A program made the position numbers and the translations under genes. The notes beneath the pieces are model-generated. The model had not been told where the DNA came from. It searched no databases and was given only the letters and a program-made list of their open reading frames with translations. Below, piece by piece: positions 8,702-16,943 of a DNA stretch of 64,000 nt. Position 1 is the stretch's first letter. Each line of letters opens with the position of its first letter. Source of the DNA: an uncultured Sphingobacteriaceae bacterium (GTDB taxonomy: Bacteria > Bacteroidota > Bacteroidia > Sphingobacteriales > Sphingobacteriaceae); the NCBI GenBank assembly GCA_946480915.1, contig CAMLLO010000002.1, positions 207,406 to 271,405 of the forward strand, in the 5' to 3' direction.

Positions 8702-9505
8702 AACATCCTTCCAGATAAATTTTGAGGTCATAATTCCTTTAGGGTGCTCCGCTCCTATTCCGAAACCCATCCAGTTTTTAGGTGCATAGACGATACCATT
8801 TTTCTTGTTTAAATAAGCTGCCCACCATCCGAAACTACTATTCGAAATAATGGCAATGTCTGCATTTTGGATGATTTGAAAGTCGGTAATTTCATCGTTT
8901 GTAGAAAAAACAAAATTTGATTTCTCTGTAAAAGCGGATTTAACAAACGGTACGTCATCACTTACAAAGATCACTCTGTAACTGTCTAAGTCGTCTATTT
9001 CTGCTAGCTGCCGTTTGAAATATTCTATCGGTAAAGAAATATCCCGTTTCCCATATTTAAGATAATCAGTTCTTCGGATATGTACAACTACTGTTTTTTC
9101 ATTTCTGAAAATGTCGCCATATAAATCATCAAAAACTTTTACATACTTGGGCTTTATAGTAAAAAGAGGCTTTTCTGCTAATTGATTTAGGTACCAATCG
9201 GTTTGAAAATAACCATTATAAACGGTGAAACTTTTTGCCTGTATTTTACGGGGAGAAACAAAATTTTGGACAAATACATTCTTAAACCGTAAGATATAGG
9301 GTAAAGACCGAGTTACTATTGAATATATTTTTGACTCAAGAGTATAAGACTGATAGGGCTCTAACTCAAAATATTTTGCAAGATAGGCATGGTGAGGATT
9401 GGTAAAAAATACAATTGTATTTTTATTCTCCGCTTTTAAGTATTGCAGAAACACATACTGAAACATCTGGTTGCCTAAGCGACCTTTAAAATAAACCCCG
9501 GTCAT
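8684..9505 (-). CDS. Alpha-1,2-fucosyltransferase-type enzyme (GT11)
   Basis: A 273-residue member of GT11. The N-terminus carries GRLGNQMFQYVFLQ, the family's first conserved block. The GDP-fucose binding motif is VVHIRRTDYLKYG (HxRRxDY), and the C-terminal block is ISNSSFGWWAAYL. Length and motif order fit bacterial alpha-1,2-fucosyltransferases, which transfer L-fucose from GDP-fucose. It is the last gene of a three-gene minus-strand operon (unassigned protein, flippase, GT11), one base after the flippase stop, so the repeat unit may contain fucose or a similar 6-deoxyhexose. GDP-fucose synthesis genes are not in the window. Confidence 0.9.
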   Translation of the reverse strand: MTGVYFKGRLGNQMFQYVFLQYLKAENKNTIVFFTNPHHAYLAKYFELEPYQSYTLESKIYSIVTRSLPYILRFKNVFVQNFVSPRKIQAKSFTVYNGYFQTDWYLNQLAEKPLFTIKPKYVKVFDDLYGDIFRNEKTVVVHIRRTDYLKYGKRDISLPIEYFKRQLAEIDDLDSYRVIFVSDDVPFVKSAFTEKSNFVFSTNDEITDFQIIQNADIAIISNSSFGWWAAYLNKKNGIVYAPKNWMGFGIGAEHPKGIMTSKFIWKDVLSCKE

Positions 9506-9506
9506 T

Positions 9507-10838
9507 TTACTTCTTCAATATATATTTATTTATAAATTCAGGATAGAAATGGTAAGCATAAATAAATGTGTGAAACAGATTTACTTTCAATTCGCGGTAT
9601 AAGATAATTTGAGCGATCGAAAATCCGATAACATTTGATATCAGCGTTGCGTACGCCGCACCTATTACCCCAAACTCTTTAATAAAAAGGAAATTCAGAA
9701 GTAAATTGGTGCTCGCGGTAATAATCACAATCGAGAAAGTTAAGTTAGTCTTGCCAATGGAATCCAGGATAGTACCGAATTGTCTGCCAAAAGGAATAAG
9801 TAAACAATACAAGAGCGTTATGTTTAGGATTGGGACAGAATCAGCATATTTACCACCCGCAATCATCTCAACGATCCACTCATCCATGAAATAAATAAAT
9901 AACACACTAGGAATTAATATAGCCAGTATGGTGCCTACAGATTTTTCATACAGGTATTTGATCGCATCCTTGCCCTCCAAATGCATCCTTTTGGCACTTT
10001 GCGGAAATACTATCGTAGCCACTGCATCTGTGGGAACATTAATAAGATTAGTAATTCTTACAGCAGTATTAAAAGATGCCGAAGCTGCGGGAGACAGCAT
10101 TCCGGCTAACATCCATTGATCGATTGTACCGGATAATTGAGAGCTTACCGACGTTCCGAAGGCATACTTTCCGTAATGGAAAATTCTCTTAATCCAATCC
10201 CAATTAAAAACATATTTAAAATAAAAATACCTTTTAACCAAAAACCACGAACACAATACAGAAAGGCTCATACTTATGATCTGCACATACACCAATTCTA
10301 TCAATTCGATTTTCTTGTTGAAAAAGAAACAATATAATGGATAGATAAAGAGTGAAAATTGACGTATAAAATTCACCAAAAACACAGCCCTGTACTGAAG
10401 GTTTGCTTGCTCTACACAGCATAACTGCGTTAATATTCCCGATAGAATAAAAACAATATTGAACAAATAGAATACGGGTTGTAATTGTGGGGCGTTTAAA
10501 ACGTTAATAAATAATGTAATAAACATCAGGTTTACGAGTATACAAATAACCGTAAGAGTAGCACTTATAGTTAAACTCGCAGAAAATATCTTTGAATGTT
10601 CTTCCTTATCAGAGCCCGATATAAACTTAACCAGTGCGCTTTGAATCAGGCCATTTCTTAACAGTTCAAATAAAATTACAGCTTGCATGTAAATGCCCCA
10701 GGCACCAAAGTCTTCCTTCGTAAATAATCTGGCCATTAAATAAAAACTTCCAAAACTTAAGATCTGATTAGATAAATTTTGAATGATATTAATCAAACCG
10801 GATTTTAGCCAGTAACTCTTATTATTTGCCGGCTCCAT
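9507..10838 (-). CDS. Wzx-type oligosaccharide flippase (MOP superfamily)
   Basis: A 443-residue polytopic membrane protein with about twelve hydrophobic helices. The N-terminus (SGLINIIQNLSNQILSFGSF, MARLFTKEDFGAWG) is typical of the polysaccharide biosynthesis protein / Wzx family, as is VRITNLINVPTDAVATIVFPQ in the middle. Such proteins flip lipid-linked repeat units across the inner membrane for Wzy polymerisation. Its ATG directly abuts the upstream gene's stop (TAG followed by ATG), and the GT11 gene starts one base after its end, so the three genes form a tight operon. Confidence 0.9.
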   Translation of the reverse strand: MEPANNKSYWLKSGLINIIQNLSNQILSFGSFYLMARLFTKEDFGAWGIYMQAVILFELLRNGLIQSALVKFISGSDKEEHSKIFSASLTISATLTVICILVNLMFITLFINVLNAPQLQPVFYLFNIVFILSGILTQLCCVEQANLQYRAVFLVNFIRQFSLFIYPLYCFFFNKKIELIELVYVQIISMSLSVLCSWFLVKRYFYFKYVFNWDWIKRIFHYGKYAFGTSVSSQLSGTIDQWMLAGMLSPAASASFNTAVRITNLINVPTDAVATIVFPQSAKRMHLEGKDAIKYLYEKSVGTILAILIPSVLFIYFMDEWIVEMIAGGKYADSVPILNITLLYCLLIPFGRQFGTILDSIGKTNLTFSIVIITASTNLLLNFLFIKEFGVIGAAYATLISNVIGFSIAQIILYRELKVNLFHTFIYAYHFYPEFINKYILKK

Positions 10839-11813
10839 CTAAGCAGTGTTTAATATCTTTTTGTTTAGGAAACAATCTTCAACATATGCTTTCAGCTCCG
10901 CATCGGTCTTTGCATGATGGATAGTTGCACCAGAGAATTTAGGATAAAGTTTTTTATAACATCCAAAATGATGTTCAGGTCCTTGCCGGGATAGGATTAT
11001 ATTAACGCCACCAAAATAACTCGCAAGGGTCGCCGTTCCTCCATGAATTGATATAAATTTCTCGGCATTTGCATACACCATCAATTGCAGATGATTAAAA
11101 TTAGTTGCTTTCGCTTTATTTTCAGCGAATAAATCCTCCATTAAAATCACTTCACTGTGGTGTTCCTTTAACCAGTCGTATTCATTCATGTCATAAATAT
11201 CACTGTTATCAGTTGTGATATTCTGAGGTCGCGGACGATTATAGATAATTGTATAATATGGTTTTAATTTCTCAATCATAAATTCGAGCATCTCCACACT
11301 AAAAAAGCTGATAGGCGGCCCATCCCATTCCATATTATACCTGTTGGCTATTACCAGGATAGGTTTATCATACACATATATATTATTTACATATCTTTCT
11401 TTAAGCGGTACAGCAGCCCATTTACTCATGTTATAGTCGTGACTATATAAAACTCTCGGCACTTCAAAATTATAATTGCCTTCATTACTCCTTACGTCAA
11501 AGCATTCCTTATGATCGGGAGAAAAAAAGTAAAGTTCGTTAGTATACTTTGAAGACTTAGTAGATTTCAAAGTCCCATTTTTAAAATGCCAGTATGCGTG
11601 GGGAAGTGCGAATTGCAATTCTGGCGCAAATTCACCGTTAAATGAGATTACCTTATATTTTGGTTTTGAAATATAATCCCTTATAAAATATTTCAGCTGT
11701 GCAATTTTACAATAATAAGTATCCCTATAAAAATACCGAAGGTCAGGAGACACTTTACTAAACCGCAGATGTACATACAAGCCAGACAGTTTGTTTAACA
11801 GTTTAGTCAACAT
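10839..11813 (-). CDS. Unassigned, transferase-like protein of the polysaccharide locus
   Basis: A 324-residue soluble-looking protein with no signal peptide or clear membrane helix; I do not recognise its family. The C-terminal half looks like a nucleotide-sugar binding Rossmann domain: KPILVIANRYNMEWDGPP begins a strand-loop, YYTIIYNRP follows, and FISIHGGTATLASYFGG resembles the substrate loop of GT-B or GT61-like transferases. The tail HHFGCYKKLYPKFSG is rich in aromatic and basic residues. It is the first gene of the minus-strand operon with the flippase and the fucosyltransferase, so a sugar or phosphosugar transferase is the best guess. Confidence 0.6.
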   Translation of the reverse strand: MLTKLLNKLSGLYVHLRFSKVSPDLRYFYRDTYYCKIAQLKYFIRDYISKPKYKVISFNGEFAPELQFALPHAYWHFKNGTLKSTKSSKYTNELYFFSPDHKECFDVRSNEGNYNFEVPRVLYSHDYNMSKWAAVPLKERYVNNIYVYDKPILVIANRYNMEWDGPPISFFSVEMLEFMIEKLKPYYTIIYNRPRPQNITTDNSDIYDMNEYDWLKEHHSEVILMEDLFAENKAKATNFNHLQLMVYANAEKFISIHGGTATLASYFGGVNIILSRQGPEHHFGCYKKLYPKFSGATIHHAKTDAELKAYVEDCFLNKKILNTA

Positions 11814-12099
11814 TGAGAGAATTTAACGAATAGCTTAATAACTTTATTAGTACTGAATGATCCAAGTTGAACGAAAAATTAAACGGGGCTATCTATTCAA
11901 TTTGACAGTTTTGCCATTAAATATCCAATTAGGGCAAACTCATCTGCCCAAATTGTATATTTCATCGTAAAGTAAATAAAATAAACAATGCCACTTATAC
12001 TTTACTTATTAATTTTAGTTACATCTATTCAATCTTGCATCGATTCGTTTTTCAAACAAAGTTACTTTCATTGCTGTTGATTAATGCAAATCAAACATT

Positions 12100-12951
12100 A
12101 TGAAATGGCTAGGCAGACGCGAAAGCGGCAACATTGAAGATAGAAGAAGCGGCGGAGGCGGGCTTGCCATTGGTGGAGGACTAACCGCTATTATAGCGGT
12201 AGTTTTTTCTTTGTTAACCGGACAAAATCCGATGGAACTGCTTGGCATGTTTGAGGGCGGCAACAGCGGCACCCAACAGGAAGCGCCACTTCAAACGGAT
12301 GTAAATCAAGATGAAAAAGGCCATTTCGTATCCGTAGTTCTTGCAGATACGGAAGACGTTTGGAACAAACTGTTTTCTGAAGCAGGCAGCACTTATAGAG
12401 AACCTACATTAGTTTTGTTTAGAGGATCGGTACAATCTGCATGTGGAAATGCGAGTTCGGCAACGGGTCCGTTTTATTGCCCCGGAGATGAAAAGGTTTA
12501 TATCGATCTTTCATTTTATGATGAGTTGCAAAATCGGTTTGGAGCCCCGGGAGATTTTGCGATGGCATACGTTATTGCACACGAAGTTGGGCATCACATT
12601 CAAAAATTAATGGGGACATCCGACAAGCTGGATCAAGCTCGGGGGCGTGTAAGCCAGGAAGAATACAATCAGTTGTCGGTAAGGCTGGAATTGCAAGCTG
12701 ATTTCCTTGCAGGGGTATGGGCGCATCACGCTCAGAGAATGAAAAATATCCTTGAAAAAGGTGATATAGAAGAAGCCTTAAATGCAGCAAACGCCATTGG
12801 CGACGACCGTCTCCAGCAGCAATCACAAGGTCGTATCGTGCCTGATGCATTTACTCACGGCACATCAGCACAAAGGGTACGGTGGTTCAAAAAAGGTTAC
12901 GAAACCGGAGATATAAACCAGGGAGACACATTTTCAACCTCCAACCTTTAA
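12100..12951 (+). CDS. ypfJ: Neutral zinc metallopeptidase (YpfJ/KPN_02809 family)
   Basis: A 283-residue membrane-anchored putative zinc protease. The N-terminus is cytoplasmic and Gly/Arg rich (GRRESGNIEDRRSGGGG), followed by one helix at about residues 22-40 and a periplasmic domain. The zinc motif is HEVGH at residues 161-165. Downstream are LELQADFLAGVWAHH, containing the third ligand region, and AQRVRWFKKGYETG, the family's typical C-terminal block. Cys residues at about 114 and 127 probably form a disulphide. The family is widespread, but its substrate is unknown to me. It stands alone, after a 286-nt spacer separating it from the polysaccharide locus. Confidence 0.9.
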   Translation: MKWLGRRESGNIEDRRSGGGGLAIGGGLTAIIAVVFSLLTGQNPMELLGMFEGGNSGTQQEAPLQTDVNQDEKGHFVSVVLADTEDVWNKLFSEAGSTYREPTLVLFRGSVQSACGNASSATGPFYCPGDEKVYIDLSFYDELQNRFGAPGDFAMAYVIAHEVGHHIQKLMGTSDKLDQARGRVSQEEYNQLSVRLELQADFLAGVWAHHAQRMKNILEKGDIEEALNAANAIGDDRLQQQSQGRIVPDAFTHGTSAQRVRWFKKGYETGDINQGDTFSTSNL

Positions 12952-13122
12952 TGTTTCTGTACTTTTTTATATACAAAATGACCAGTAATGAATCCAGTTT
13001 TCGGTGATATCAGAGACTAAACTAGTCCTTTTTGACGCTAACACCTTGGCTTCTAATATAAAGTCAAAAGCTCTAAACTTTGGTCTGGTGATTGAACGTC
13101 TTGTGTACACACAAATAATGTT

Positions 13123-13788
13123 ATGAAAAAAACAGCTTTACTAGCAGTTGCGTTTCTTGTTGGAGGAACCGCTGTGAATGCACAAACAACAACTTCTACT
13201 GTTGGAACTACTAAATGGGGTTTAAAAGTCGGAGTTAACCTGGCCAAATACAGTTATGGCAATGATAATGGAGATAATCCTACTACTGATCATGCTACGA
13301 ATTTCCATGTAACTGGTTATCTTGATCTTCCCGTTGGAAGTATGTTCTCAGTACAGCCTGGCTTATCACTTCAAGGTAAGGGAGCAGAATATACCGATAA
13401 CTCAACTTACGAAGCTAAAGACAATACTATGTGGCTTGAAGTTCCTGTAAATCTGGTAGGAAAAGTACCACTTGGCGCTACTGGAACAAGTCTTTTCCTT
13501 GGTGCAGGTCCGTATGCTGCATTTGGTATTGCCGGCGAACAGAAGCTTACCAACAAAACTCTTAATACCGAAACAAAAAGAGATTTTAATTTTGGAAACG
13601 AGAGTGGCGATGATTTAAAAGCACTTGACTTCGGTGTGAACTTTACCGGTGGTATACAACTGAACAGTGGATTTAACATTGGCGCAGGGTATGGACTAGG
13701 ATTAACAGATTTACGCCCTAGCGGAAGTGGGGGAAATGGTCAAATTAATAATAGAGTTCTATCCTTCTCTGTTGGATACGCCTTTTAA
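13123..13788 (+). CDS. Small outer-membrane beta-barrel protein (porin/PorT-like)
   Basis: A 221-residue secreted protein with a clear Sec signal peptide (MKKTALLAVAFLVGGTAVNAQ). It then shows alternating beta-strand patterns typical of 8-stranded barrels (KWGLKVGVNLAKYSYG, FHVTGYLDLPVG, FSVQPGLSLQGKG, LFLGAGPYAAFGI, FGVNFTGGIQLNSG, NIGAGYGLGL) and ends in an aromatic residue (SFSVGYAF), as expected for BAM-dependent insertion. It resembles the outer-membrane beta-barrel/PorT family common in Bacteroidota. Single gene; the hairpin terminator at 13808-13836 follows. The function could be structural or sensory; no specific role can be assigned. Confidence 0.85.
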   Translation: MKKTALLAVAFLVGGTAVNAQTTTSTVGTTKWGLKVGVNLAKYSYGNDNGDNPTTDHATNFHVTGYLDLPVGSMFSVQPGLSLQGKGAEYTDNSTYEAKDNTMWLEVPVNLVGKVPLGATGTSLFLGAGPYAAFGIAGEQKLTNKTLNTETKRDFNFGNESGDDLKALDFGVNFTGGIQLNSGFNIGAGYGLGLTDLRPSGSGGNGQINNRVLSFSVGYAF

Positions 13789-13801
13789 TTTAATAAAAAC
13801 T

Positions 13802-14782
13802 TTATCTATAAGCCGTCTCCAACAGAGACGGCTTATTCATTTTTAAATATCTAAGCAAATCCTGACTAAACTCTTCTGCCCCTTGCTTATTCAAATGAAA
13901 GGGATCGGAAAACTTTTGATATTTGAAATTAAAATCCTTATTTCTGGAAAAGTTTATAAATGTAACATTTTCAAATTCTTGCGCCGTTTCCCTTAATTTC
14001 TTCGTTTTATAATTTTCCTTTTCGTCTAAGATCTTAGGGGATATAACCACATACGTTTTAATATTGTATTTGGCAGTGTTTTTTAAAAATTCCCTGTAAT
14101 AGTTTAGGGCTTTATGATCTATAATGGTACTATTTTCATTTTGTTCTTCCCTTCCTAAAGCTAATCTATGAGTATAGTCCTTTAACATCAGATCCGTCAT
14201 TTCACCTGTTAACGGAGCATATCCATTGTCATCAGCTTGAACTTTATTTGAAAACAGGCAGTTATAACCCAGGATAAATAAACTGGAATTATACGGATAA
14301 ACCCTGGAAGCCAATTTGACATTCTCCCACCTGCTTATCTCTGTTAAATACCTTAGTAACTCTGGATGTCTACGGGCATAGGGAAACAAGACTGATAATT
14401 TTTCATATTTACCTTCGCCCGGCGAAATCTCCCAAGAATTAACATCCAAGATGATAATTTTGGGCTTATATCGTTTTAAAATAGCAGTTTGCATTGCTGC
14501 ATAATATGGAAGCATTTGTGCATCTCGCCCCACGTTATAGCACGACATTTCCAGAGTTTTCGATAATATACTTGGTGAATAATGCCGAACAGCCCTTGAA
14601 CTTCCAAAGATCAAAATGTCGTGTTTTGTACTATCAATTGAATACGTTGTTTGTGCAAATTGCCCTTTCCTCTGACTGAAATATGCAAACTCGAACAAAT
14701 ATCCAAGTCCAGTATCAACCAGTACTAGACAAAATAAAAACAAAAGAAGTCGCTGGAGGAATATCTTTATCTCTGGCTTCAT
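13802..14782 (-). CDS. SGNH-hydrolase-like membrane protein, partner of MBOAT
   Basis: A 326-residue protein with an N-terminal membrane helix (about residues 9-30) and a periplasmic SGNH/GDSL-like domain. The nucleophile block is ILIFGSSRAVRHY (GSSR at residues 60-63). The C-terminal catalytic block is DPFHLNKQGAEEF (DxxH). The arrangement resembles AlgJ/AlgX/PatB-type O-acetyl transferases that work with an MBOAT protein. Its start lies two bases after the MBOAT stop, so the two are co-translated. It probably moves acetyl groups delivered by the MBOAT protein onto a periplasmic glycan, perhaps the exopolysaccharide made by the locus upstream or peptidoglycan. Confidence 0.8.
   Translation of the reverse strand: MKPEIKIFLQRLLLFLFCLVLVDTGLGYLFEFAYFSQRKGQFAQTTYSIDSTKHDILIFGSSRAVRHYSPSILSKTLEMSCYNVGRDAQMLPYYAAMQTAILKRYKPKIIILDVNSWEISPGEGKYEKLSVLFPYARRHPELLRYLTEISRWENVKLASRVYPYNSSLFILGYNCLFSNKVQADDNGYAPLTGEMTDLMLKDYTHRLALGREEQNENSTIIDHKALNYYREFLKNTAKYNIKTYVVISPKILDEKENYKTKKLRETAQEFENVTFINFSRNKDFNFKYQKFSDPFHLNKQGAEEFSQDLLRYLKMNKPSLLETAYR
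13808..13836. terminator. Bidirectional hairpin terminator
   Basis: A 12-bp perfect stem (ATAAGCCGTCTC / GAGACGGCTTAT) with a 5-nt loop, followed on the plus strand by TCATTTTT and preceded by AAAACTTTAT. It lies between convergent genes and overlaps the last codons of the SGNH gene, whose stop is at 13802-13804, so it probably serves both. Confidence 0.75.
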
Positions 14783-14784
14783 AT

Positions 14785-16212
14785 TTAGAATTGGAAATAA
14801 ATGAATTGCCCTCCGCTAAATACGCCGAGTAAGAGTATCACAAATATGCCCGCAATTAAAGACGCCCACCTCACCCAAACTAATCTGTGCATGGAAAAAT
14901 TAAATTTATCATTCAGATACTCCATTTTATACTCAATTGTAAATAGTAAACTAATTGCAAGAATACAGTGAGCCATATTACTTACTCCTTCTCCAATGAA
15001 TGGTTTGCTACCAAAGGAGCTAAAATTCCCTATTAACGTAAACGCTTCGTTTATCGAGCTTGCTCTGAAAAATACCCAGGCAAAACCCACAATCAATAGC
15101 GTAAAAGCAGTACTGAAGCTATTATTAATGAAGGGTCCAAGACTTAGAACTCGCCCTACCCTCTCCCTGAATGGCTTTAATACCATACCAGACAATGTAT
15201 AAAAACCATGTAATAAGCCCCAAACAATAAACGTATAATTAGCACCATGCCAAATTCCGCTCACTAAAAACACTATCATTAAATTTAAATATATCCGATA
15301 ACGCGGAACCCGGTTTCCACCTAAGGGTATGTATAAATAATCTCTAAACCAGGTAGATAGAGAAATGTGCCACCGACTCCAAAACTCGCTAATTGATTTT
15401 GAGAAATATGGCCTCCGGAAATTGATCATTAAATCATATCCCATAATTCTGGCGCAACCAATGGCAATGTCCGAGTAACCAGAGAAATCACAATATATCT
15501 GTACAGAGAAAAACAATGTAGCTACAGCCACTGTAGTCCCATTATGTAGATCAGGATGTCCATACACCGAATTAACGTAAATAGATAAGCGATCGGCAAC
15601 AACCAGCTTCTTAAAAAAGCCCCATAACATTAATCGTAGGCCCGATACCACTCTTGCGTAATCAAATTCATGATTTTCATGCATTTGATGTAAGATATTT
15701 TGGGGCCGTTCTATCGGACCAGCTACCAATTGAGGATAGAACATTACATACAAACTGTAAATACCGAAATGTTTTTCTGCCTTTTGATTGCCCCTGTATA
15801 CTTCAATTGTGTAGCTCATGGCCTGAAAAGTATGGAACGACAAGCCTATTGGCAGTAAAATATTTAAGTACGGAAGAGAGTTCTTATATCCAAAATCACC
15901 TAAAGCTACTCCAAGGCTATCATTAAGGAAATTATAATATTTGAAAACAACTAAAACACCAATATTTGCTATGAGGCTAAAAATTAAAAACAATTTTCTT
16001 TTTTTGCCCTGTGTTTTTTCAATATAAATACCTGCGATGTAGTCGATTACAATTGTAAAACCGAGAATTAATATATAAACCGGCACAAATGCCATATAAA
16101 AATAGCAACTCGCTCCGAGCAATAATATCCATTTGTACTTATGTGGTAAAAGGAAATAGATACTGGTTACTACAATAAAAAATATGATAAATTCAATAGA
16201 ATTAAAAAGCAT
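14785..16212 (-). CDS. MBOAT family O-acyltransferase (AlgI-like)
   Basis: A 475-residue polytopic membrane protein of the AlgI/DltB family. It starts with LFNSIEFIIFF, the usual AlgI N-terminus. Diagnostic blocks are LVAGPIERPQNIL, FCDFSGYSDIAIG (seen here as YCDFSGYSDIAIG), FWSRWHISLSTWFRDYLYIPLGG and GIWHGANYTFIVWGLLHG with the conserved catalytic-region His. MBOAT proteins take acetyl from cytoplasmic acetyl-CoA and pass it across the inner membrane. It forms a two-gene operon with the SGNH protein downstream, the typical glycan O-acetylation pair. Confidence 0.95.
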   Translation of the reverse strand: MLFNSIEFIIFFIVVTSIYFLLPHKYKWILLLGASCYFYMAFVPVYILILGFTIVIDYIAGIYIEKTQGKKRKLFLIFSLIANIGVLVVFKYYNFLNDSLGVALGDFGYKNSLPYLNILLPIGLSFHTFQAMSYTIEVYRGNQKAEKHFGIYSLYVMFYPQLVAGPIERPQNILHQMHENHEFDYARVVSGLRLMLWGFFKKLVVADRLSIYVNSVYGHPDLHNGTTVAVATLFFSVQIYCDFSGYSDIAIGCARIMGYDLMINFRRPYFSKSISEFWSRWHISLSTWFRDYLYIPLGGNRVPRYRIYLNLMIVFLVSGIWHGANYTFIVWGLLHGFYTLSGMVLKPFRERVGRVLSLGPFINNSFSTAFTLLIVGFAWVFFRASSINEAFTLIGNFSSFGSKPFIGEGVSNMAHCILAISLLFTIEYKMEYLNDKFNFSMHRLVWVRWASLIAGIFVILLLGVFSGGQFIYFQF

Positions 16213-16412
16213 AAGGGTTTAATCGTAGCGTTCAGAATTTTAAAATCACGGTAAGTATAATAAACTTAATGACTTTTTTAAAATCCGGGTATACGGAATA
16301 ATGAACGATTAGATACAAAATAGAACAAGGTTAATTTATAGAATTAGGGTAATCGATAAAATAGTTTAAAAAAGTGTTTACCTTTCAGAGGTTTTATACT
16401 GGCTCAAATTCC

Positions 16413-16943
16413 ATGAAATTATATATAGTATTATTTTCTCTGCTTTTTATTACTGGAAAAATAAATGCTCAACCAGTTTCTGTAAATAACTTCCTTGTTA
16501 AAGAGCATCTGCTAAAAAATAGTAAGCTTGCTATTATCGCTACAGATTCTTCTGATCATCCCATAGAAACTGTAAACGGCACTTTTTTATTCAACATAAA
16601 CGGATTTCAACAGGAATTAAAATTTAATGACGGTATTGCTGTAGCTCCTCAAAAAATAGAAAAATCAACATTTGTATACCTGAAGCATCAGAACGAACTC
16701 GGTACCCATTCGAAACTATACTATGTAATAAAGAAAAATGAAGATTTAAATCCGATAAACATTAATTGGATGCTTTTGCTTTTTGTTCCCTTAGTAATTA
16801 TAGTAATTGCAACAGTTTTCAGGAAGTTTATAATTTTCGCTATCGTATTACTGGCAATAATTTTCTTTTTTAATTCAAGCAAAGGATTGAATATCCCAAC
16901 TTTCTTTGAGACAATAATTGACGGGCTAAAATCTGCTATTTAA
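16413..16943 (+). CDS. Hypothetical exported protein with two C-terminal membrane helices
   Basis: A 176-residue protein that I do not recognise. It has a signal peptide (MKLYIVLFSLLFITGKINAQ), a beta-rich extracytoplasmic domain (about residues 21-110, with LKNSKLAIIATDSSDHP and TVNGTFLFNINGFQ, like a small Ig- or carboxypeptidase-regulatory-like domain) and two adjacent hydrophobic helices (about residues 118-155). I chose ATG 16413 because the signal peptide starts there; a GTG at 16374 would place 13 polar residues in front of it. Its end overlaps the convergent TamL gene by 4 bp. Confidence 0.65.
   Translation: MKLYIVLFSLLFITGKINAQPVSVNNFLVKEHLLKNSKLAIIATDSSDHPIETVNGTFLFNINGFQQELKFNDGIAVAPQKIEKSTFVYLKHQNELGTHSKLYYVIKKNEDLNPININWMLLLFVPLVIIVIATVFRKFIIFAIVLLAIIFFFNSSKGLNIPTFFETIIDGLKSAI

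Noticed and set aside
11988..12080. 30-codon ORF with a hydrophobic start and a Cys (ITSIQSC-like) in the spacer before the metallopeptidase gene
   Set aside because: Too short, no ribosome binding signal, and AT-rich spacers often give such frames; no coupling to a neighbour.
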